This document shows, in pieces, positions 27,301 to 34,975 of a DNA stretch of 64,000 bases. A program made the position numbers and the translations under genes. The stretch is from positions 2,976,001 to 3,040,000 of the forward strand of contig NC_009767.1 of NCBI RefSeq assembly GCF_000017805.1. The letters are read 5' to 3'. The first letter of the stretch is position 1. The number at the start of each line of letters is the position of its first letter. The notes beneath the pieces are model-generated. The model was not told the DNA's origin, made no database searches, and saw only the letters and a program-made list of their open reading frames with translations. The stretch is from Roseiflexus castenholzii DSM 13941 (GTDB lineage: Bacteria; Chloroflexota; Chloroflexia; Chloroflexales; Roseiflexaceae).

Positions 27301-28528
27301 CCTCTATCGCAGCCCATTGAGCGGCGGCGGGTTCGTGAAGGTCAACGACGCGCCGCTGACGGCGATTGTCTACACCGACACAGGGTTGCGCAACGCGCGC
27401 GACTACTTCTATGTCGTGACTGCGGTCGATGAGAAAGGGAACGAAAGCGCCGTCTCGAACGAAGTGCGCGCTATGCCGCGCCTCCAGATCGGATGGGCGA
27501 ACCTGCAATGGCCCCCATCGATCACCCACACCATCAGCGCCATCAACCGCACCCCGCTGATCTTCGGTCAGGTCTGGATCAACGGCGTTACCAACCGTCC
27601 GGGAGCAACGGAAGGGCTGCGCGCGCAACTCGGCTACGGACCACGCGACAGCGACCCGGCGGGCAACCCCGCCTGGACGTGGATCGAGGCGGAGTTCAAT
27701 GTCGATGCCGGCAACAACGATGAATTCAAAGCCAGCCTGCTGCCGGATCAGACCGGTGCGTTCGATTATGCCTATCGCTACAGCACAACGAACGGGCGCT
27801 CCTGGGTCTATGCCGATCTTGACGGCATCGGCAACGGCTACACCCCATCGCAGGCAGGCAAACTGACGGTTGTCGCCAGTAGTGACACCACCCCGCCGGT
27901 GGTCCCGACCGGACTGACGGTGGTGACCGCCTCGCCGACCGGCATTGCGCTGCGCTGGAACGCAGTCACCGGCGACCCGACGCTCTACGGCTACGAAGTG
28001 CGGCGCAGCAGCGTCTCCGGCGGACCGTACACCACGATTGCGACGATCACCGGCGCGGAGTACACCGACACGTCGATCATCCAAGGGGCGACCTACTACT
28101 ACGTCGTGCGCGCGGTGGACACATCGTTCAACCGGTCCGGCGAATCCGCCGAAGTTGCGGCGACTGCCGAGTTGCGGACGGTGAGCGTTACCTTCACCGT
28201 GACCGTTCCGGCAACGACACCGGCAGGCAGCACAGTCTATATCGCCGGGTTCCTTGATCGACTCGACGGCAACCTGCCGCAGTGGAACCCCGGCGGCGTC
28301 GCGCTGACGCAGATCGGACCGAACCGGTGGTCGATCACGCTCACCGGCAAGGAAACAACCCAGATCGAGTACAAGTACACCCTGGGTTCGTGGGATTACG
28401 TCGAAAAGGGTGCGGCGTGCGACGAGATCGCCAATCGCCAGTTGACCCTGAGTTACGGCGTGGATGGCACGCAAGTCGTGAACGACAGCGTACCGAACTG
28501 GCGCAATGTGGCGCCGTGCGGGAATTGA
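24323..28528 (+). CDS. Large secreted GH13 alpha-amylase/pullulanase-like glucanohydrolase
   Basis: This 1401-residue extracellular starch hydrolase has a signal peptide (~1-35) and two X25-like modules (~38-145 and ~148-240, each with YQSELGCPGDWQPxC or its variant and a WxENYGA block). An Ig-like N-domain precedes the GH13 barrel (~395-950: DRFRNGDPRNDPRT, LKNLGVTVIYFNPIF, VIVDSVFNH). The likely nucleophile is D653 (GWRLDVMGD), the acid/base E684 (IIGELWQ) and the third carboxylate D766 (GSHDTERI). The C-terminal part has two fibronectin-III-like domains flanking an Ig-like region, then a CBM20-like starch-binding domain (~1290-1401). The repeated binding modules suggest action on insoluble starch or glycogen. 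Exact specificity is not decidable here. Confidence 0.9.
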   Translation: MSHHRHRRGTVLLALIGMLLTVVALPGALPVARASDTPDPSSVTIAGSFQSELGCPGDWQPECAITRLVYDAADQVWQATFTIPAGTWEYKAALNGSWDENYGANAQRNGANIPLTLSAAASVRFYYDHETHWVVSDRNTRIVTAPGNYQSELGCPGDWQPDCLRSWLQDPNGDEVFVRTVTGLPAGNYEFKIAIHESWSENYGAGGAPGGANIPFTVPAPGYRVTFTFVSATNTPSVAVVSAGAQPDNNVEWDGVRHDSRDPLYRAPGGAVPAGTPVTIRLRTFHNDVTSVRLRVYDLNASTQRFYDMAPAATDVDCYEASLAGKTCDFWEVMLTQAAPNNLWYRFIVTDGTDTDYYDDNTPALDGGLGAMTDEQEDHSWALMFYDPAFTVPEWATSAVIYQIFPDRFRNGDPRNDPRTGDSRYDDPVIALPWGELPEGHCRNYSDAATNCPWRFDDTPPSWSPTKEGPRGRDYYGGDLRGVISRLDYLKNLGVTVIYFNPIFHAKSNHRYDTYDYFRIDPALGTLADFRRLVREAERRGIRVIVDSVFNHMSSDSPQFDRYGYYASLGACESAASPYRDWFRFRRPGPGEPSPCAPSTPGGDDTYYVGWFGFDSIPEIRKEHPAVLNYFVTGSNSVSRYWLRQGASGWRLDVMGDPSFPPDYWPTFRRVVRETRHDALIIGELWQKDSTLLRHLRGDTADTTMNYRLRDAIIGLLTPGPFDSKGFADSGRPIAPSEFAHRISSIREDYPDAAYLTLMNLVGSHDTERILWTLTPGAETRADKEFNAANLANGKQRLRIASLIQFTMPGAPTIYYGDEVGVTGDDDPDDRRTYPWVETGGNPDRALLRHYRDLARIRHHYRSLRAGDLRFLLADDTAGTVAYSRISGDDAAIVAINRSSQPRTVDIPVSGVIPDGTAFFPSYCVANDQLKDWLHVENGRLRVTLNPMSAVLLTSYLADLTPPASPANLWVTDEGDGQVSLTWNGVPGAAGYNLYRSPLSGGGFVKVNDAPLTAIVYTDTGLRNARDYFYVVTAVDEKGNESAVSNEVRAMPRLQIGWANLQWPPSITHTISAINRTPLIFGQVWINGVTNRPGATEGLRAQLGYGPRDSDPAGNPAWTWIEAEFNVDAGNNDEFKASLLPDQTGAFDYAYRYSTTNGRSWVYADLDGIGNGYTPSQAGKLTVVASSDTTPPVVPTGLTVVTASPTGIALRWNAVTGDPTLYGYEVRRSSVSGGPYTTIATITGAEYTDTSIIQGATYYYVVRAVDTSFNRSGESAEVAATAELRTVSVTFTVTVPATTPAGSTVYIAGFLDRLDGNLPQWNPGGVALTQIGPNRWSITLTGKETTQIEYKYTLGSWDYVEKGAACDEIANRQLTLSYGVDGTQVVNDSVPNWRNVAPCGN

Positions 28529-28550
28529 CTGCTCACCTCCTCACTCCCGA

Positions 28551-28578
28551 CCCCTCTCCCTGCACGCGGGGAGAGGGG
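28551..28578 (+). terminator. Hairpin after the amylase gene
   Basis: CCCCTCTCCC (28551-28560) pairs with GGGAGAGGGG (28569-28578) around TGCACGCG, 23 bp after the stop. No T tract. The sequence is also a common dispersed GC-rich palindrome. Confidence 0.5.
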
Positions 28579-29107
28579 AGGACCTCTCAGGTGGAGAGTT
28601 TTTCAGGCACGAGGAATAGGGAACCAGCGCAGAACGGACAGCCGCTGCGATTGATCGCGCCGCTTACGTCAGAAGGATCGCCCCCGACGTGTTGTGCGAT
28701 GGCGGCGCACAGCCATGAGCGCAAGCGATACACCGGTCTAATGCGGTTTCTGCGGGACACCCTTCGCGCCCCAACGCGCTCACGCCATGCAGGTGTATCG
28801 GCGCACCACTAAGACACCAAGACACAAAGGAACATATCGGCGCCTTCGCATTTGAGATGATGACGCTGCACAGGAACTAACCCCTTGGATCTAACGATAC
28901 ACGCCCCTACCTGGAATCCATCGCCGGGGCTGCGTGTTGCTCGGATCGCCTCGCTGCGCACATGCGGCGCTGCGGCGGTCATGGTCTCCGCACCGGCTCG
29001 GAACTGAAGGCGTCCGGCTGCGCCGCCGCCAGCGCCTTCCAGAGGGTAACCGACACACCCCTCTGTCAGACAGAACCTGGGCACAACGTGGAACGACCCG
29101 GAGGTGA
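28579..29107. other. Gene-free stretch
   Basis: Frames exist on both strands but are short, lack ribosome-binding sites and have a biased Arg/Pro/Ala composition. I see no RNA gene. Bases 28930-29060 contain no repeat I can match elsewhere in the window. Confidence 0.5.
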
Positions 29108-29968
29108 TTACGGTTCTGTAATCGCCTTACCGGCATCTTCGGGAAAGCTATACACGGCAATCCCTAAACGTTCGGCCACCTTCCGCGCTGCCGGGTCGAC
29201 CATCGGCGAAATCACAATAAGTCGCTGTGCTGTCCGGCCATGGCGTTGTTGATACCAACGAGCCTTGCGTTCAAACAAATACATGTCCGCTTTGCTCATT
29301 GAAGATTTAATCTCACAAATCAGCAAAACGCCATTTTTAATGATCAGATCGAGTTCAACCTGTTCGGGACGACCAAACACCTCCCCACTATCATCATATT
29401 CATTGACATGAATCACCTCAAGCGGGAAGAAATCGGTCAAAATGCCTTGGAGTGCACTCCGAAACGAGTGTTCGGACGACAATCCCCAGCGTGCGCCTAA
29501 GGCGCCTATGGTCGAATCAAACCGACGATTCAGGACGTCTGTTCTCTGGATCAGTTCGCGAATCTCACGTTGATTTTCTTCCCATCGCCGATTTTGCTCC
29601 TCCCACTTCCGGTTTTGCTCGTCCCACAGTCCTACTTGTTCGTCCCACTTCCGATTTTGCTCGTCCCACAGTCGTACTTGCTCGTCCCACTTCCGATTTT
29701 GCTCGTCCCACAGTCGTACTTGCTCGTCCCACTTCCGATTTTGCTCGTCCCACAACCGCATTTGTTCTGCCCAACGTCGTGACTGCTCTTCGCGATCACG
29801 GCGTAGCTCGTCGAGCATTTGATCAAATCGACTCTCTGTTTCACGGCGGTCAGCAAAATATTGTTGCGACAGCCGCACAATCAAGCGCTGCAATTCTGGA
29901 TCCCGCTCGAAGAGCGCCGGTAGTTCTTGCAAGATGAGGTCGCGTAGTTGTTCGCGATCGATTGACAT
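29108..29968 (-). CDS. PD-(D/E)XK nuclease-like protein (DUF3782 type) with repetitive coiled coil
   Basis: This is a 286-residue protein. The N-terminal ~50 residues (REQLRDLILQELPALFERDPELQRLI) are followed by a coiled coil (~50-135) containing about four near-identical 14-residue units (WDEQNRKWDEQVRL), encoded by 42-bp tandem DNA repeats. The C-terminal ~110 residues match a PD-(D/E)XK fold: QVELDLIIKNGVLLICEIKSS gives the D...E-x-K triad. Proteins of this type are common in multiple copies in cyanobacteria and Chloroflexi and are not functionally assigned; a DNA-binding or nuclease role is inferred. The 5' end overlaps the broken CHAT-type gene. Confidence 0.72.
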   Translation of the reverse strand: MSIDREQLRDLILQELPALFERDPELQRLIVRLSQQYFADRRETESRFDQMLDELRRDREEQSRRWAEQMRLWDEQNRKWDEQVRLWDEQNRKWDEQVRLWDEQNRKWDEQVGLWDEQNRKWEEQNRRWEENQREIRELIQRTDVLNRRFDSTIGALGARWGLSSEHSFRSALQGILTDFFPLEVIHVNEYDDSGEVFGRPEQVELDLIIKNGVLLICEIKSSMSKADMYLFERKARWYQQRHGRTAQRLIVISPMVDPAARKVAERLGIAVYSFPEDAGKAITEP

Positions 29969-30438
29969 ACAATGCTACCCCCACAAGGGTCCGAAGATAA
30001 AAGGGTATGTGGATGATTATAGCATAGTGTTACCTCTTCCAGCAGCAGCCCCTGCGCCCAGGCGCGCCCGCTCACGTGCAACACATGCGGAAAGAGGCCC
30101 TGCTCCGCCACACGCGGCGACAGTTCACGACGGAGCGTGGCGAGGGTTGGCGGAACAAGGCGGGTAAGGAGAGTGGGAGCGTGGGCGTCATGGATGGCAC
30201 GCGCCAGCCGCGCCCACTCGGCGCGCAGATCGAGGAGTGCAGGTGGGCGATTGTGGTCGCGCGGGTCGAAGACCGGCGCCGCCAGGATCGCCGCGACGCG
30301 CAGCATCTGCGCCGGGTCACACCCGGCGGAACGCGCCTGCGCCGCCGCCTGCCCGATCTGGATTACATTGTGCGAGCCGGTGATCAAAATGGAGTGCGTG
30401 GCATCGCCGCCGATATCGATGTGTCCCGGATTGCTCAT
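29881..30438 (-). pseudogene. Truncated N-terminal part of a CHAT/conflict-system protein
   Basis: From ATG 30438 the frame gives SNPGHIDIGGDATHSILITG and HNVIQIG, a short glycine/beta repeat of the type that precedes CHAT proteases. The domain start follows (ILAAPVFDPRDHNRPPALLDL, TLATLRRELSPRVAEQGLFPHVLHVSGRAWAQGLLLEE). After about 30,020 the homology-like part stops and the frame runs on with random-looking sequence into the neighbouring gene, so the catalytic His/Cys region is lost. I read it as a remnant cut off by the arrival of the PD-(D/E)XK gene. The possibility that it is translated as a short protein remains. Confidence 0.55.
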
Positions 30439-30680
30439 TGGATATATGCCAGAATGATGACAGTCGGCAATTACGGACATCGTACTATGGTTCGGGCAGA
30501 GATTCAAGCGCTTGACCGGATTGGGGCAAAAACCATAGCCAATCGCCGGGGATCGGGGGCAACGGTGCGTGCTGCGGGCAGAGCGCGGGTGACGGTCGCC
30601 GGAGACGAGAGCCGCAACCTTTGGCGATGCGCATTCGTCACACAATGCAGGAAGAGTCGAATGAGAAAGGACGGTTCCCA

Positions 30681-30959
30681 ATGGGTAGCCAGTTAGTGCG
30701 CAGCAAAAGCGACCGCATGATCGCGGGCGTGTGTGGTGGTCTTGCGCGTTACTTCAACATCGACCCGGTGATCGTGCGGTTGGTGTTTGTTCTGGCGGTG
30801 CTCTTCGGCGGCATCAGCCCGCTGGTGTACGTTATCCTGTGGATTGTGATGCCGGAAGAAGGGGCAGTTCCGGCGCCGCCGCAATTGAACCATCCCCGCC
30901 CTGTGGAAGAATGGAAATACGACCCGTACACCGGCGAACCGATCCGGCGCGAGTCGTGA
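30681..30959 (+). CDS. PspC-domain small membrane protein
   Basis: This 92-residue protein starts LVRSKSDRMIAGVCGGLARYF, continues IDPVIVRLVFVLAVLFGG and has the membrane segment SPLVYVILWIVMPEE, the full PspC domain. PspC proteins sit in the inner membrane and sense envelope stress or partner with PspA/B. The soluble tail ends YDPYTGEPIRRES. ATG 30681 follows AAAGGACGG; an in-frame start at 30621 would add residues unlike the family. No psp genes are adjacent. Confidence 0.85.
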   Translation: MGSQLVRSKSDRMIAGVCGGLARYFNIDPVIVRLVFVLAVLFGGISPLVYVILWIVMPEEGAVPAPPQLNHPRPVEEWKYDPYTGEPIRRES

Positions 30960-31068
30960 TGACCATAGCGCGCGCTCATATCGTTGGTGGTAGGCGTCGT
31001 GACGCGCGAGAGACGGAGTGCTTGCTCCGTCTCTCCGTTGCTGCGCCGTTGTCGTCGATCTGTCGTTG

Positions 31069-32478
31069 CTACGGCGTGGTTGCCGATGTCGGCGCGACAA
31101 TCGCATCGTACAACACATGAAACTCCTGCTCGAATGCCGCCGTGATGGTCTCTGGATCGGGAACCAGCCCGGCGTCGGTAATCACACCGAGCGTCACCTG
31201 ACCGCAGTAACTCATAATGCTGACCCCCATCCCCAACCGACCTGACTGCGGCACCCAGAACATCATGTTCTTGATCCGATTGCCCGCCAGGTAGAGTTGC
31301 TCCGTTGGACCGCGCACATTCGTCATCACTGCGGTCGCCTTGCTGCCGAACAGATTGACCGCCTGCTCCTCCACCTGCGCCGGCGTGCGCCCAAAGAAAT
31401 TGAGCAGACCGTAGAAGACATACGCTTCGGGAGATCGTTTGAGCGCCTCCATTCGCTGCTTGACTTCGGCAAGGCGCACGACCGGACTCGGCGTGCCCAG
31501 CGGCAGCGAGAGAAACACCAGTCCGAACTCATTCCCCAGGTCGTGGGCGCGGGAGGGTGGCCGCAGATCGACCGGGATCACGGCGCGGATTTCCACTCCA
31601 TCGGCGGATGCGCCGCGCCCGATGAGATAGTTGCGCAACGCCCCCGCCACTGCCGCCAGGAGCACGTCGTTGACTTTCGCCCCTGCGGTCTTCCCGATCT
31701 GCTTCACCTGCTCCAGTGGCGTCGGCGACGACCAGGCGACCCGTTTCTGCACCCCCAGTGGACCTTTGAAGAGCGTCTTTGTTTCGGGCGGCAGCAGCAG
31801 CACCCGGCTCAACGCCATCGCCCCGCTGGCTGCCTGCGCCGGCAGGTCGAGGAGATGCTCGGGATGTCGCAAGAATTCCATCCCTTCGTGAACCAGTTCG
31901 TCAGCCAGTTTGATCGAACCTTCAATTGTTGCTACGATTGGTTCCAGCAAAGGACCGAGGGTGTGGTTGTGGTTGGACTGCGGTCGCGGGAGTTCAATCG
32001 GCGCATCGGGCGTCTTGTCCATCAACCGATGCATCACCGTGTTCATGGCGGCGCCATCGCCGATGCAATGGTGGAACCGCATCACGACGGCTGAACCGCC
32101 AAGCACGTTCTCAACCAGGTGCACCTGCCAGAGTGGTTTGGTGTAGTCGAGCGGCGTGCTCGCCAGATCGCCAAGAAACTCCTGGAGGGTTGTCATGTCG
32201 CCGGGCGATGGCAGCGCCACCCGATGCACATGGGCGCGGATCGAGAAGTGGGGATCGGGTTCCCATCGGGGAGCGCTGAATGAACCACGCTGATCCGTCA
32301 CGCGCATGCGGAAGCGCTCAAACGATAACAAGCGCGACTCGAACGTCTTGTAACAACGCTCGACATCAATTGGACCGTCGAGCAACGCCACGCCCGTCAC
32401 CATCATCAGGTTCGTCGGGTCGTCCATATGCAACCAGGCGCTGTCAACGGCGCCGAGGGGATGGGAGTCCTGAGCCAT
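31069..32478 (-). CDS. Wax ester synthase / acyl-CoA:diacylglycerol acyltransferase (WS/DGAT)
   Basis: This 469-residue acyltransferase makes wax esters or triacylglycerol from acyl-CoA. It starts with the family block SAWLHMDDPTNLMMVTG. The catalytic motif is MRFHHCIGDGAAM (HHxxxDG). KVNDVLLAAVAGALRNYL, RAVIPVDLRPP and NVRGPTEQLYLAG are further family signatures. ATG 32478 (GGAGGT upstream) is preferred; the open frame to 32799 runs through a dispersed repeat. Wax esters are known membrane lipids of Roseiflexus-like phototrophs, which fits. Confidence 0.9.
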   Translation of the reverse strand: MAQDSHPLGAVDSAWLHMDDPTNLMMVTGVALLDGPIDVERCYKTFESRLLSFERFRMRVTDQRGSFSAPRWEPDPHFSIRAHVHRVALPSPGDMTTLQEFLGDLASTPLDYTKPLWQVHLVENVLGGSAVVMRFHHCIGDGAAMNTVMHRLMDKTPDAPIELPRPQSNHNHTLGPLLEPIVATIEGSIKLADELVHEGMEFLRHPEHLLDLPAQAASGAMALSRVLLLPPETKTLFKGPLGVQKRVAWSSPTPLEQVKQIGKTAGAKVNDVLLAAVAGALRNYLIGRGASADGVEIRAVIPVDLRPPSRAHDLGNEFGLVFLSLPLGTPSPVVRLAEVKQRMEALKRSPEAYVFYGLLNFFGRTPAQVEEQAVNLFGSKATAVMTNVRGPTEQLYLAGNRIKNMMFWVPQSGRLGMGVSIMSYCGQVTLGVITDAGLVPDPETITAAFEQEFHVLYDAIVAPTSATTP

Positions 32479-32630
32479 CGTCCGACCTCCGTTATTCACC
32501 AGAACCGCTTCGGTGCGTTGATCGTACACGACCGACAGGAGCAGCGAAGGTGAGAAGTTGCCACAGAGCGGTAAAAGTTGACCATTGTCGAAGAGGAACG
32601 TCAATATGGTCTGGTGAGCGTCTATCTGTA

Positions 32631-32781
32631 ATACCAATGACGATTGAAGATGCCGCATGCGTGTCATTCCGAGCCCTTCGCTTCGCTCAGGGTAAACGCA
32701 GCGAGGAATCCGAGCGGGTTCGCGCAAGACCCCTCGCGCTGCGCGGGGTGACCATGCCGGATGGTCACAGGTCATTGGTAT
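32631..32781 (+). repeat. Dispersed palindromic-ended element, copy 4
   Basis: ATACCAATGAC (32631-32641) to GTCATTGGTAT (32771-32781), perfect 11-bp terminal inverted repeats. The element is flanked by TA on both sides. It contains the CCCTTCGCTTCGCTCAGGG hairpin. Confidence 0.92.
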
Positions 32782-32792
32782 AAGGGGGACAT

Positions 32793-33429
32793 ATGACACT
32801 GTTCAGCATCGTGCTTATCCCGATGGGAGTCATGTGCGTTGGCATGGGCATCAACGGCGTCATCTCCGTGCGACGCGCCCAACATGCAGTGCCTCATTTC
32901 CGGAGCCTGCCGGTGTCAACGGCGTCGGACATCCAGGCAGCCGCGGTAGGCGCCGGGGTGGTCGTCGCAGGCATTGTCAGCGCCAGCAATCCTGCACAAC
33001 GGTACAATCTCGTCTTGTACGCAGACCAGATCAATGAGAGCGAATCAACGTTCTCAGGGAGGAATGGCAGAGAACTAAAGACCGTGCCATTGCTCTTGCA
33101 GACTCCCGACGGCGTGGTGCGGATCGCCAATAGCGGCTATGCTCTGGTGCGTCCGCTGGTGCGCTGGAACAGGTGCAATCCTCGCGCTCAAACAGTATGT
33201 CGGCTTTGTAGCAGGCCAGCGGGTGACTGTGCTCGGACGTATTGTTGACCATGGTTCAGGAAGAGCGATCGAAGCCGCGTTCCTCTTCGGCGGCGCCCCT
33301 GCCGACTACCCTTCATACCAGCGCGGGATTGCGATTGATGGATAGATCAGGATTCTTGCTGGCTGCATTGGAGGGGTGTTCTTTCTCTTTCTGGGTTTCG
33401 GAACGTTCCTGTTTCCTCTATCCGAATAG
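32793..33429 (+). pseudogene. Broken two-helix membrane protein gene (frameshift and in-frame stop)
   Basis: The frame starting at ATG 32793 gives an N-terminal membrane segment (SIVLIPMGVMCVGMGINGV) and a soluble part (YNLVLYADQINESESTFSGR, VRIANSGYALVRPLV), then runs into unlikely sequence after about 33,165. The next frame continues sensibly (QYVGFVAGQRVTVLGRIVD, GGAPADYPSYQRGIAID), meets TAG at 33343-33345, and then continues in the same frame through a second membrane helix (ILAGCIGGVFFLFLGFGTFLF) to TAG 33427-33429. One frameshift plus one nonsense change thus separate parts of one protein. The architecture (helix, GIDE/E3-like soluble domain, helix) is suggestive only. Sequencing error cannot be excluded for the frameshift. 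Confidence 0.7.
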
Positions 33430-33450
33430 TACAGCCTCAAAGGAGAGTCT

Positions 33451-34239
33451 ATGAACGGCAATGATCGCCTCTATCACATCGGGTTTGGGCGCAGCGATCT
33501 GGGCGACGATCCGCCGCGCATCGCGCTGCTGAGCGGCGACCCGGAGCGCGCGCGCCTGATCGCGCAGACGGCGCTCCGCGGTGCGCGCGTTCTCTCGGAG
33601 AATCGTGGGTTGCACAGTTCTGTCGGAACGCTGCCAAACGGCGCGCCGATCCTTTCGGCAACCAGCGGCATGGGTGCGCCGTCGCTTAGCATTGTAGTGA
33701 ATGAACTCGTGCAGGTCGGCGTTCGCACCATCATCCGCGTCGGCACCAGCGGCTCGATCCAGCTGCACATTCCGCCGGGGAGCATTGTCATTTCCAGCGC
33801 CGCACTGTGTCGTCAGGGCGCCGCCGACGACATCGCGCCGCGCGAGTTCCCGGCTGCCGCCGATCCGTTCGTCACCGTCGCGCTTATCGAAGCCGCGCGC
33901 GCCGCAGGGGTCGAGTATTTCGCTGGCGTGACGGCATCGGTGGATACCTTCTACGAAGGGCAGGAGCGCACCGGCTCCGCCAATCCGCACCTGCTGCGCC
34001 GGTTGCGCGGCATTACCGACGAGTACCGCCGCCTGAACATCCTCAACTACGAAATGGAAGCCGGCACGCTGTTCAAAATGGGGCTGGTCTACGGATTTGC
34101 GGCTGGATGCGTCTGCGGCATAGTTGCGCAGCGCACTGCGAGTGAAGCGATCATCGTCGAACGCAAGGCGGTCGCCATTGAACGCGCGATTGCTGTAGCC
34201 GTGCGCGCCGCAATCGCGCTGACCGCATCCCCTGCCTGA
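33451..34239 (+). CDS. Nucleoside (uridine-type) phosphorylase
   Basis: This 262-residue protein of the PNP/UDP phosphorylase family cleaves nucleosides with phosphate to base plus ribose-1-phosphate. Family blocks are IALLSGDPERARLIA, SATSGMGAPSLSIVVNELVQVG, IIRVGTSGSI and ILNYEMEAGTLFKM (the ME..T motif binding the ribose). Length and order fit uridine phosphorylase better than purine enzymes, but the base specificity is inferred. AAAGGAG precedes the ATG. It follows the broken membrane gene and is monocistronic. Confidence 0.87.
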   Translation: MNGNDRLYHIGFGRSDLGDDPPRIALLSGDPERARLIAQTALRGARVLSENRGLHSSVGTLPNGAPILSATSGMGAPSLSIVVNELVQVGVRTIIRVGTSGSIQLHIPPGSIVISSAALCRQGAADDIAPREFPAAADPFVTVALIEAARAAGVEYFAGVTASVDTFYEGQERTGSANPHLLRRLRGITDEYRRLNILNYEMEAGTLFKMGLVYGFAAGCVCGIVAQRTASEAIIVERKAVAIERAIAVAVRAAIALTASPA

Positions 34240-34975
34240 CTCCAGTTCAGGAAGGGGATGCCATCGGTCCCACGCCAGATTCGGACAGGAGGCGCGTTCT
34301 TGTCGGCGCCACTGATTATCGAGAGGTCTGGAACATGGTGATCACGCCGGTGAGAATCTGGCGAACCGTTCATGAATTGACATAACTTAACCAATCGGCG
34401 ATCAGGCTCGCTCGCGCTCTCCGCCGATTGGTGAGAGATGGTACAATGGAGACGCGCGCTTCGAGCAGGCGAAGGACATAAAGCGGCATTCAGCAGACGA
34501 TACCGGCGCCCGGAAGCGCGGAGAGCGTGGTGTGACCGTCCCTTCTTTGGCATCGTGTGCCCGGCATACCGGCTTGGAGGATACGCACACCTGTCGATTT
34601 TTCCGGCAATCTCACATCGTGCATCATCGGTTTCGGTCATTACGATGCCCAGATATGCCTTTCCCTGCATCGCCGGAGAGTCGTCAGGACGCGGCGATAC
34701 TCCTCGCACCTGAACACATGCGATCCTTGAGAAGGAGAGGGCGGCGAGATGCGAACACGTGAGGCATCGGAACCGTCGCGCGCCTCGTGCCGCGTGTCTT
34801 GCAGAGGCTTCGGGAAGAGGCGAGCCGGACCTTGGGACCTGCCGCGTGCTACGTGCCTCGCGTCTCATAGAGGCAGCGAGGTGAGGCAAGAGCAGGAGGA
34901 TACAAAGGCTCGGAGTCCTTGTGCCTTTGTATGCGCTTACCCACCTCTGGCGCGCATGAGATACGGAGGAAGCAC
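34240..34975. other. Long leader/intergenic region with two hairpins
   Basis: No supported gene. CCAATCGGCG (34391-34400)/CGCCGATTGG (34422-34431) is a 10-bp inverted repeat; TACAAAGGC (34901-34909)/GCCTTTGTA (34923-34931) is a 9-bp one ending 44 bp before the mutase ATG. The second could form in the mutase mRNA leader. A B12-box-like GCCACTG occurs near 34308, but the rest of a cobalamin riboswitch is not recognisable. Confidence 0.5.

Noticed and set aside
25427..28474. Long minus-strand frames (566 and 443 codons) opposite the amylase gene
   Set aside because: Codon-bias shadows of a high-GC gene; composition is Val/Arg/Ala-rich with no domain.
34290..34330. Cobalamin riboswitch before the B12-binding protein
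   Set aside because: A GCCACTG hexamer-like box is present, but the other conserved blocks and the overall fold are not recognisable and it lies 670 bp upstream.
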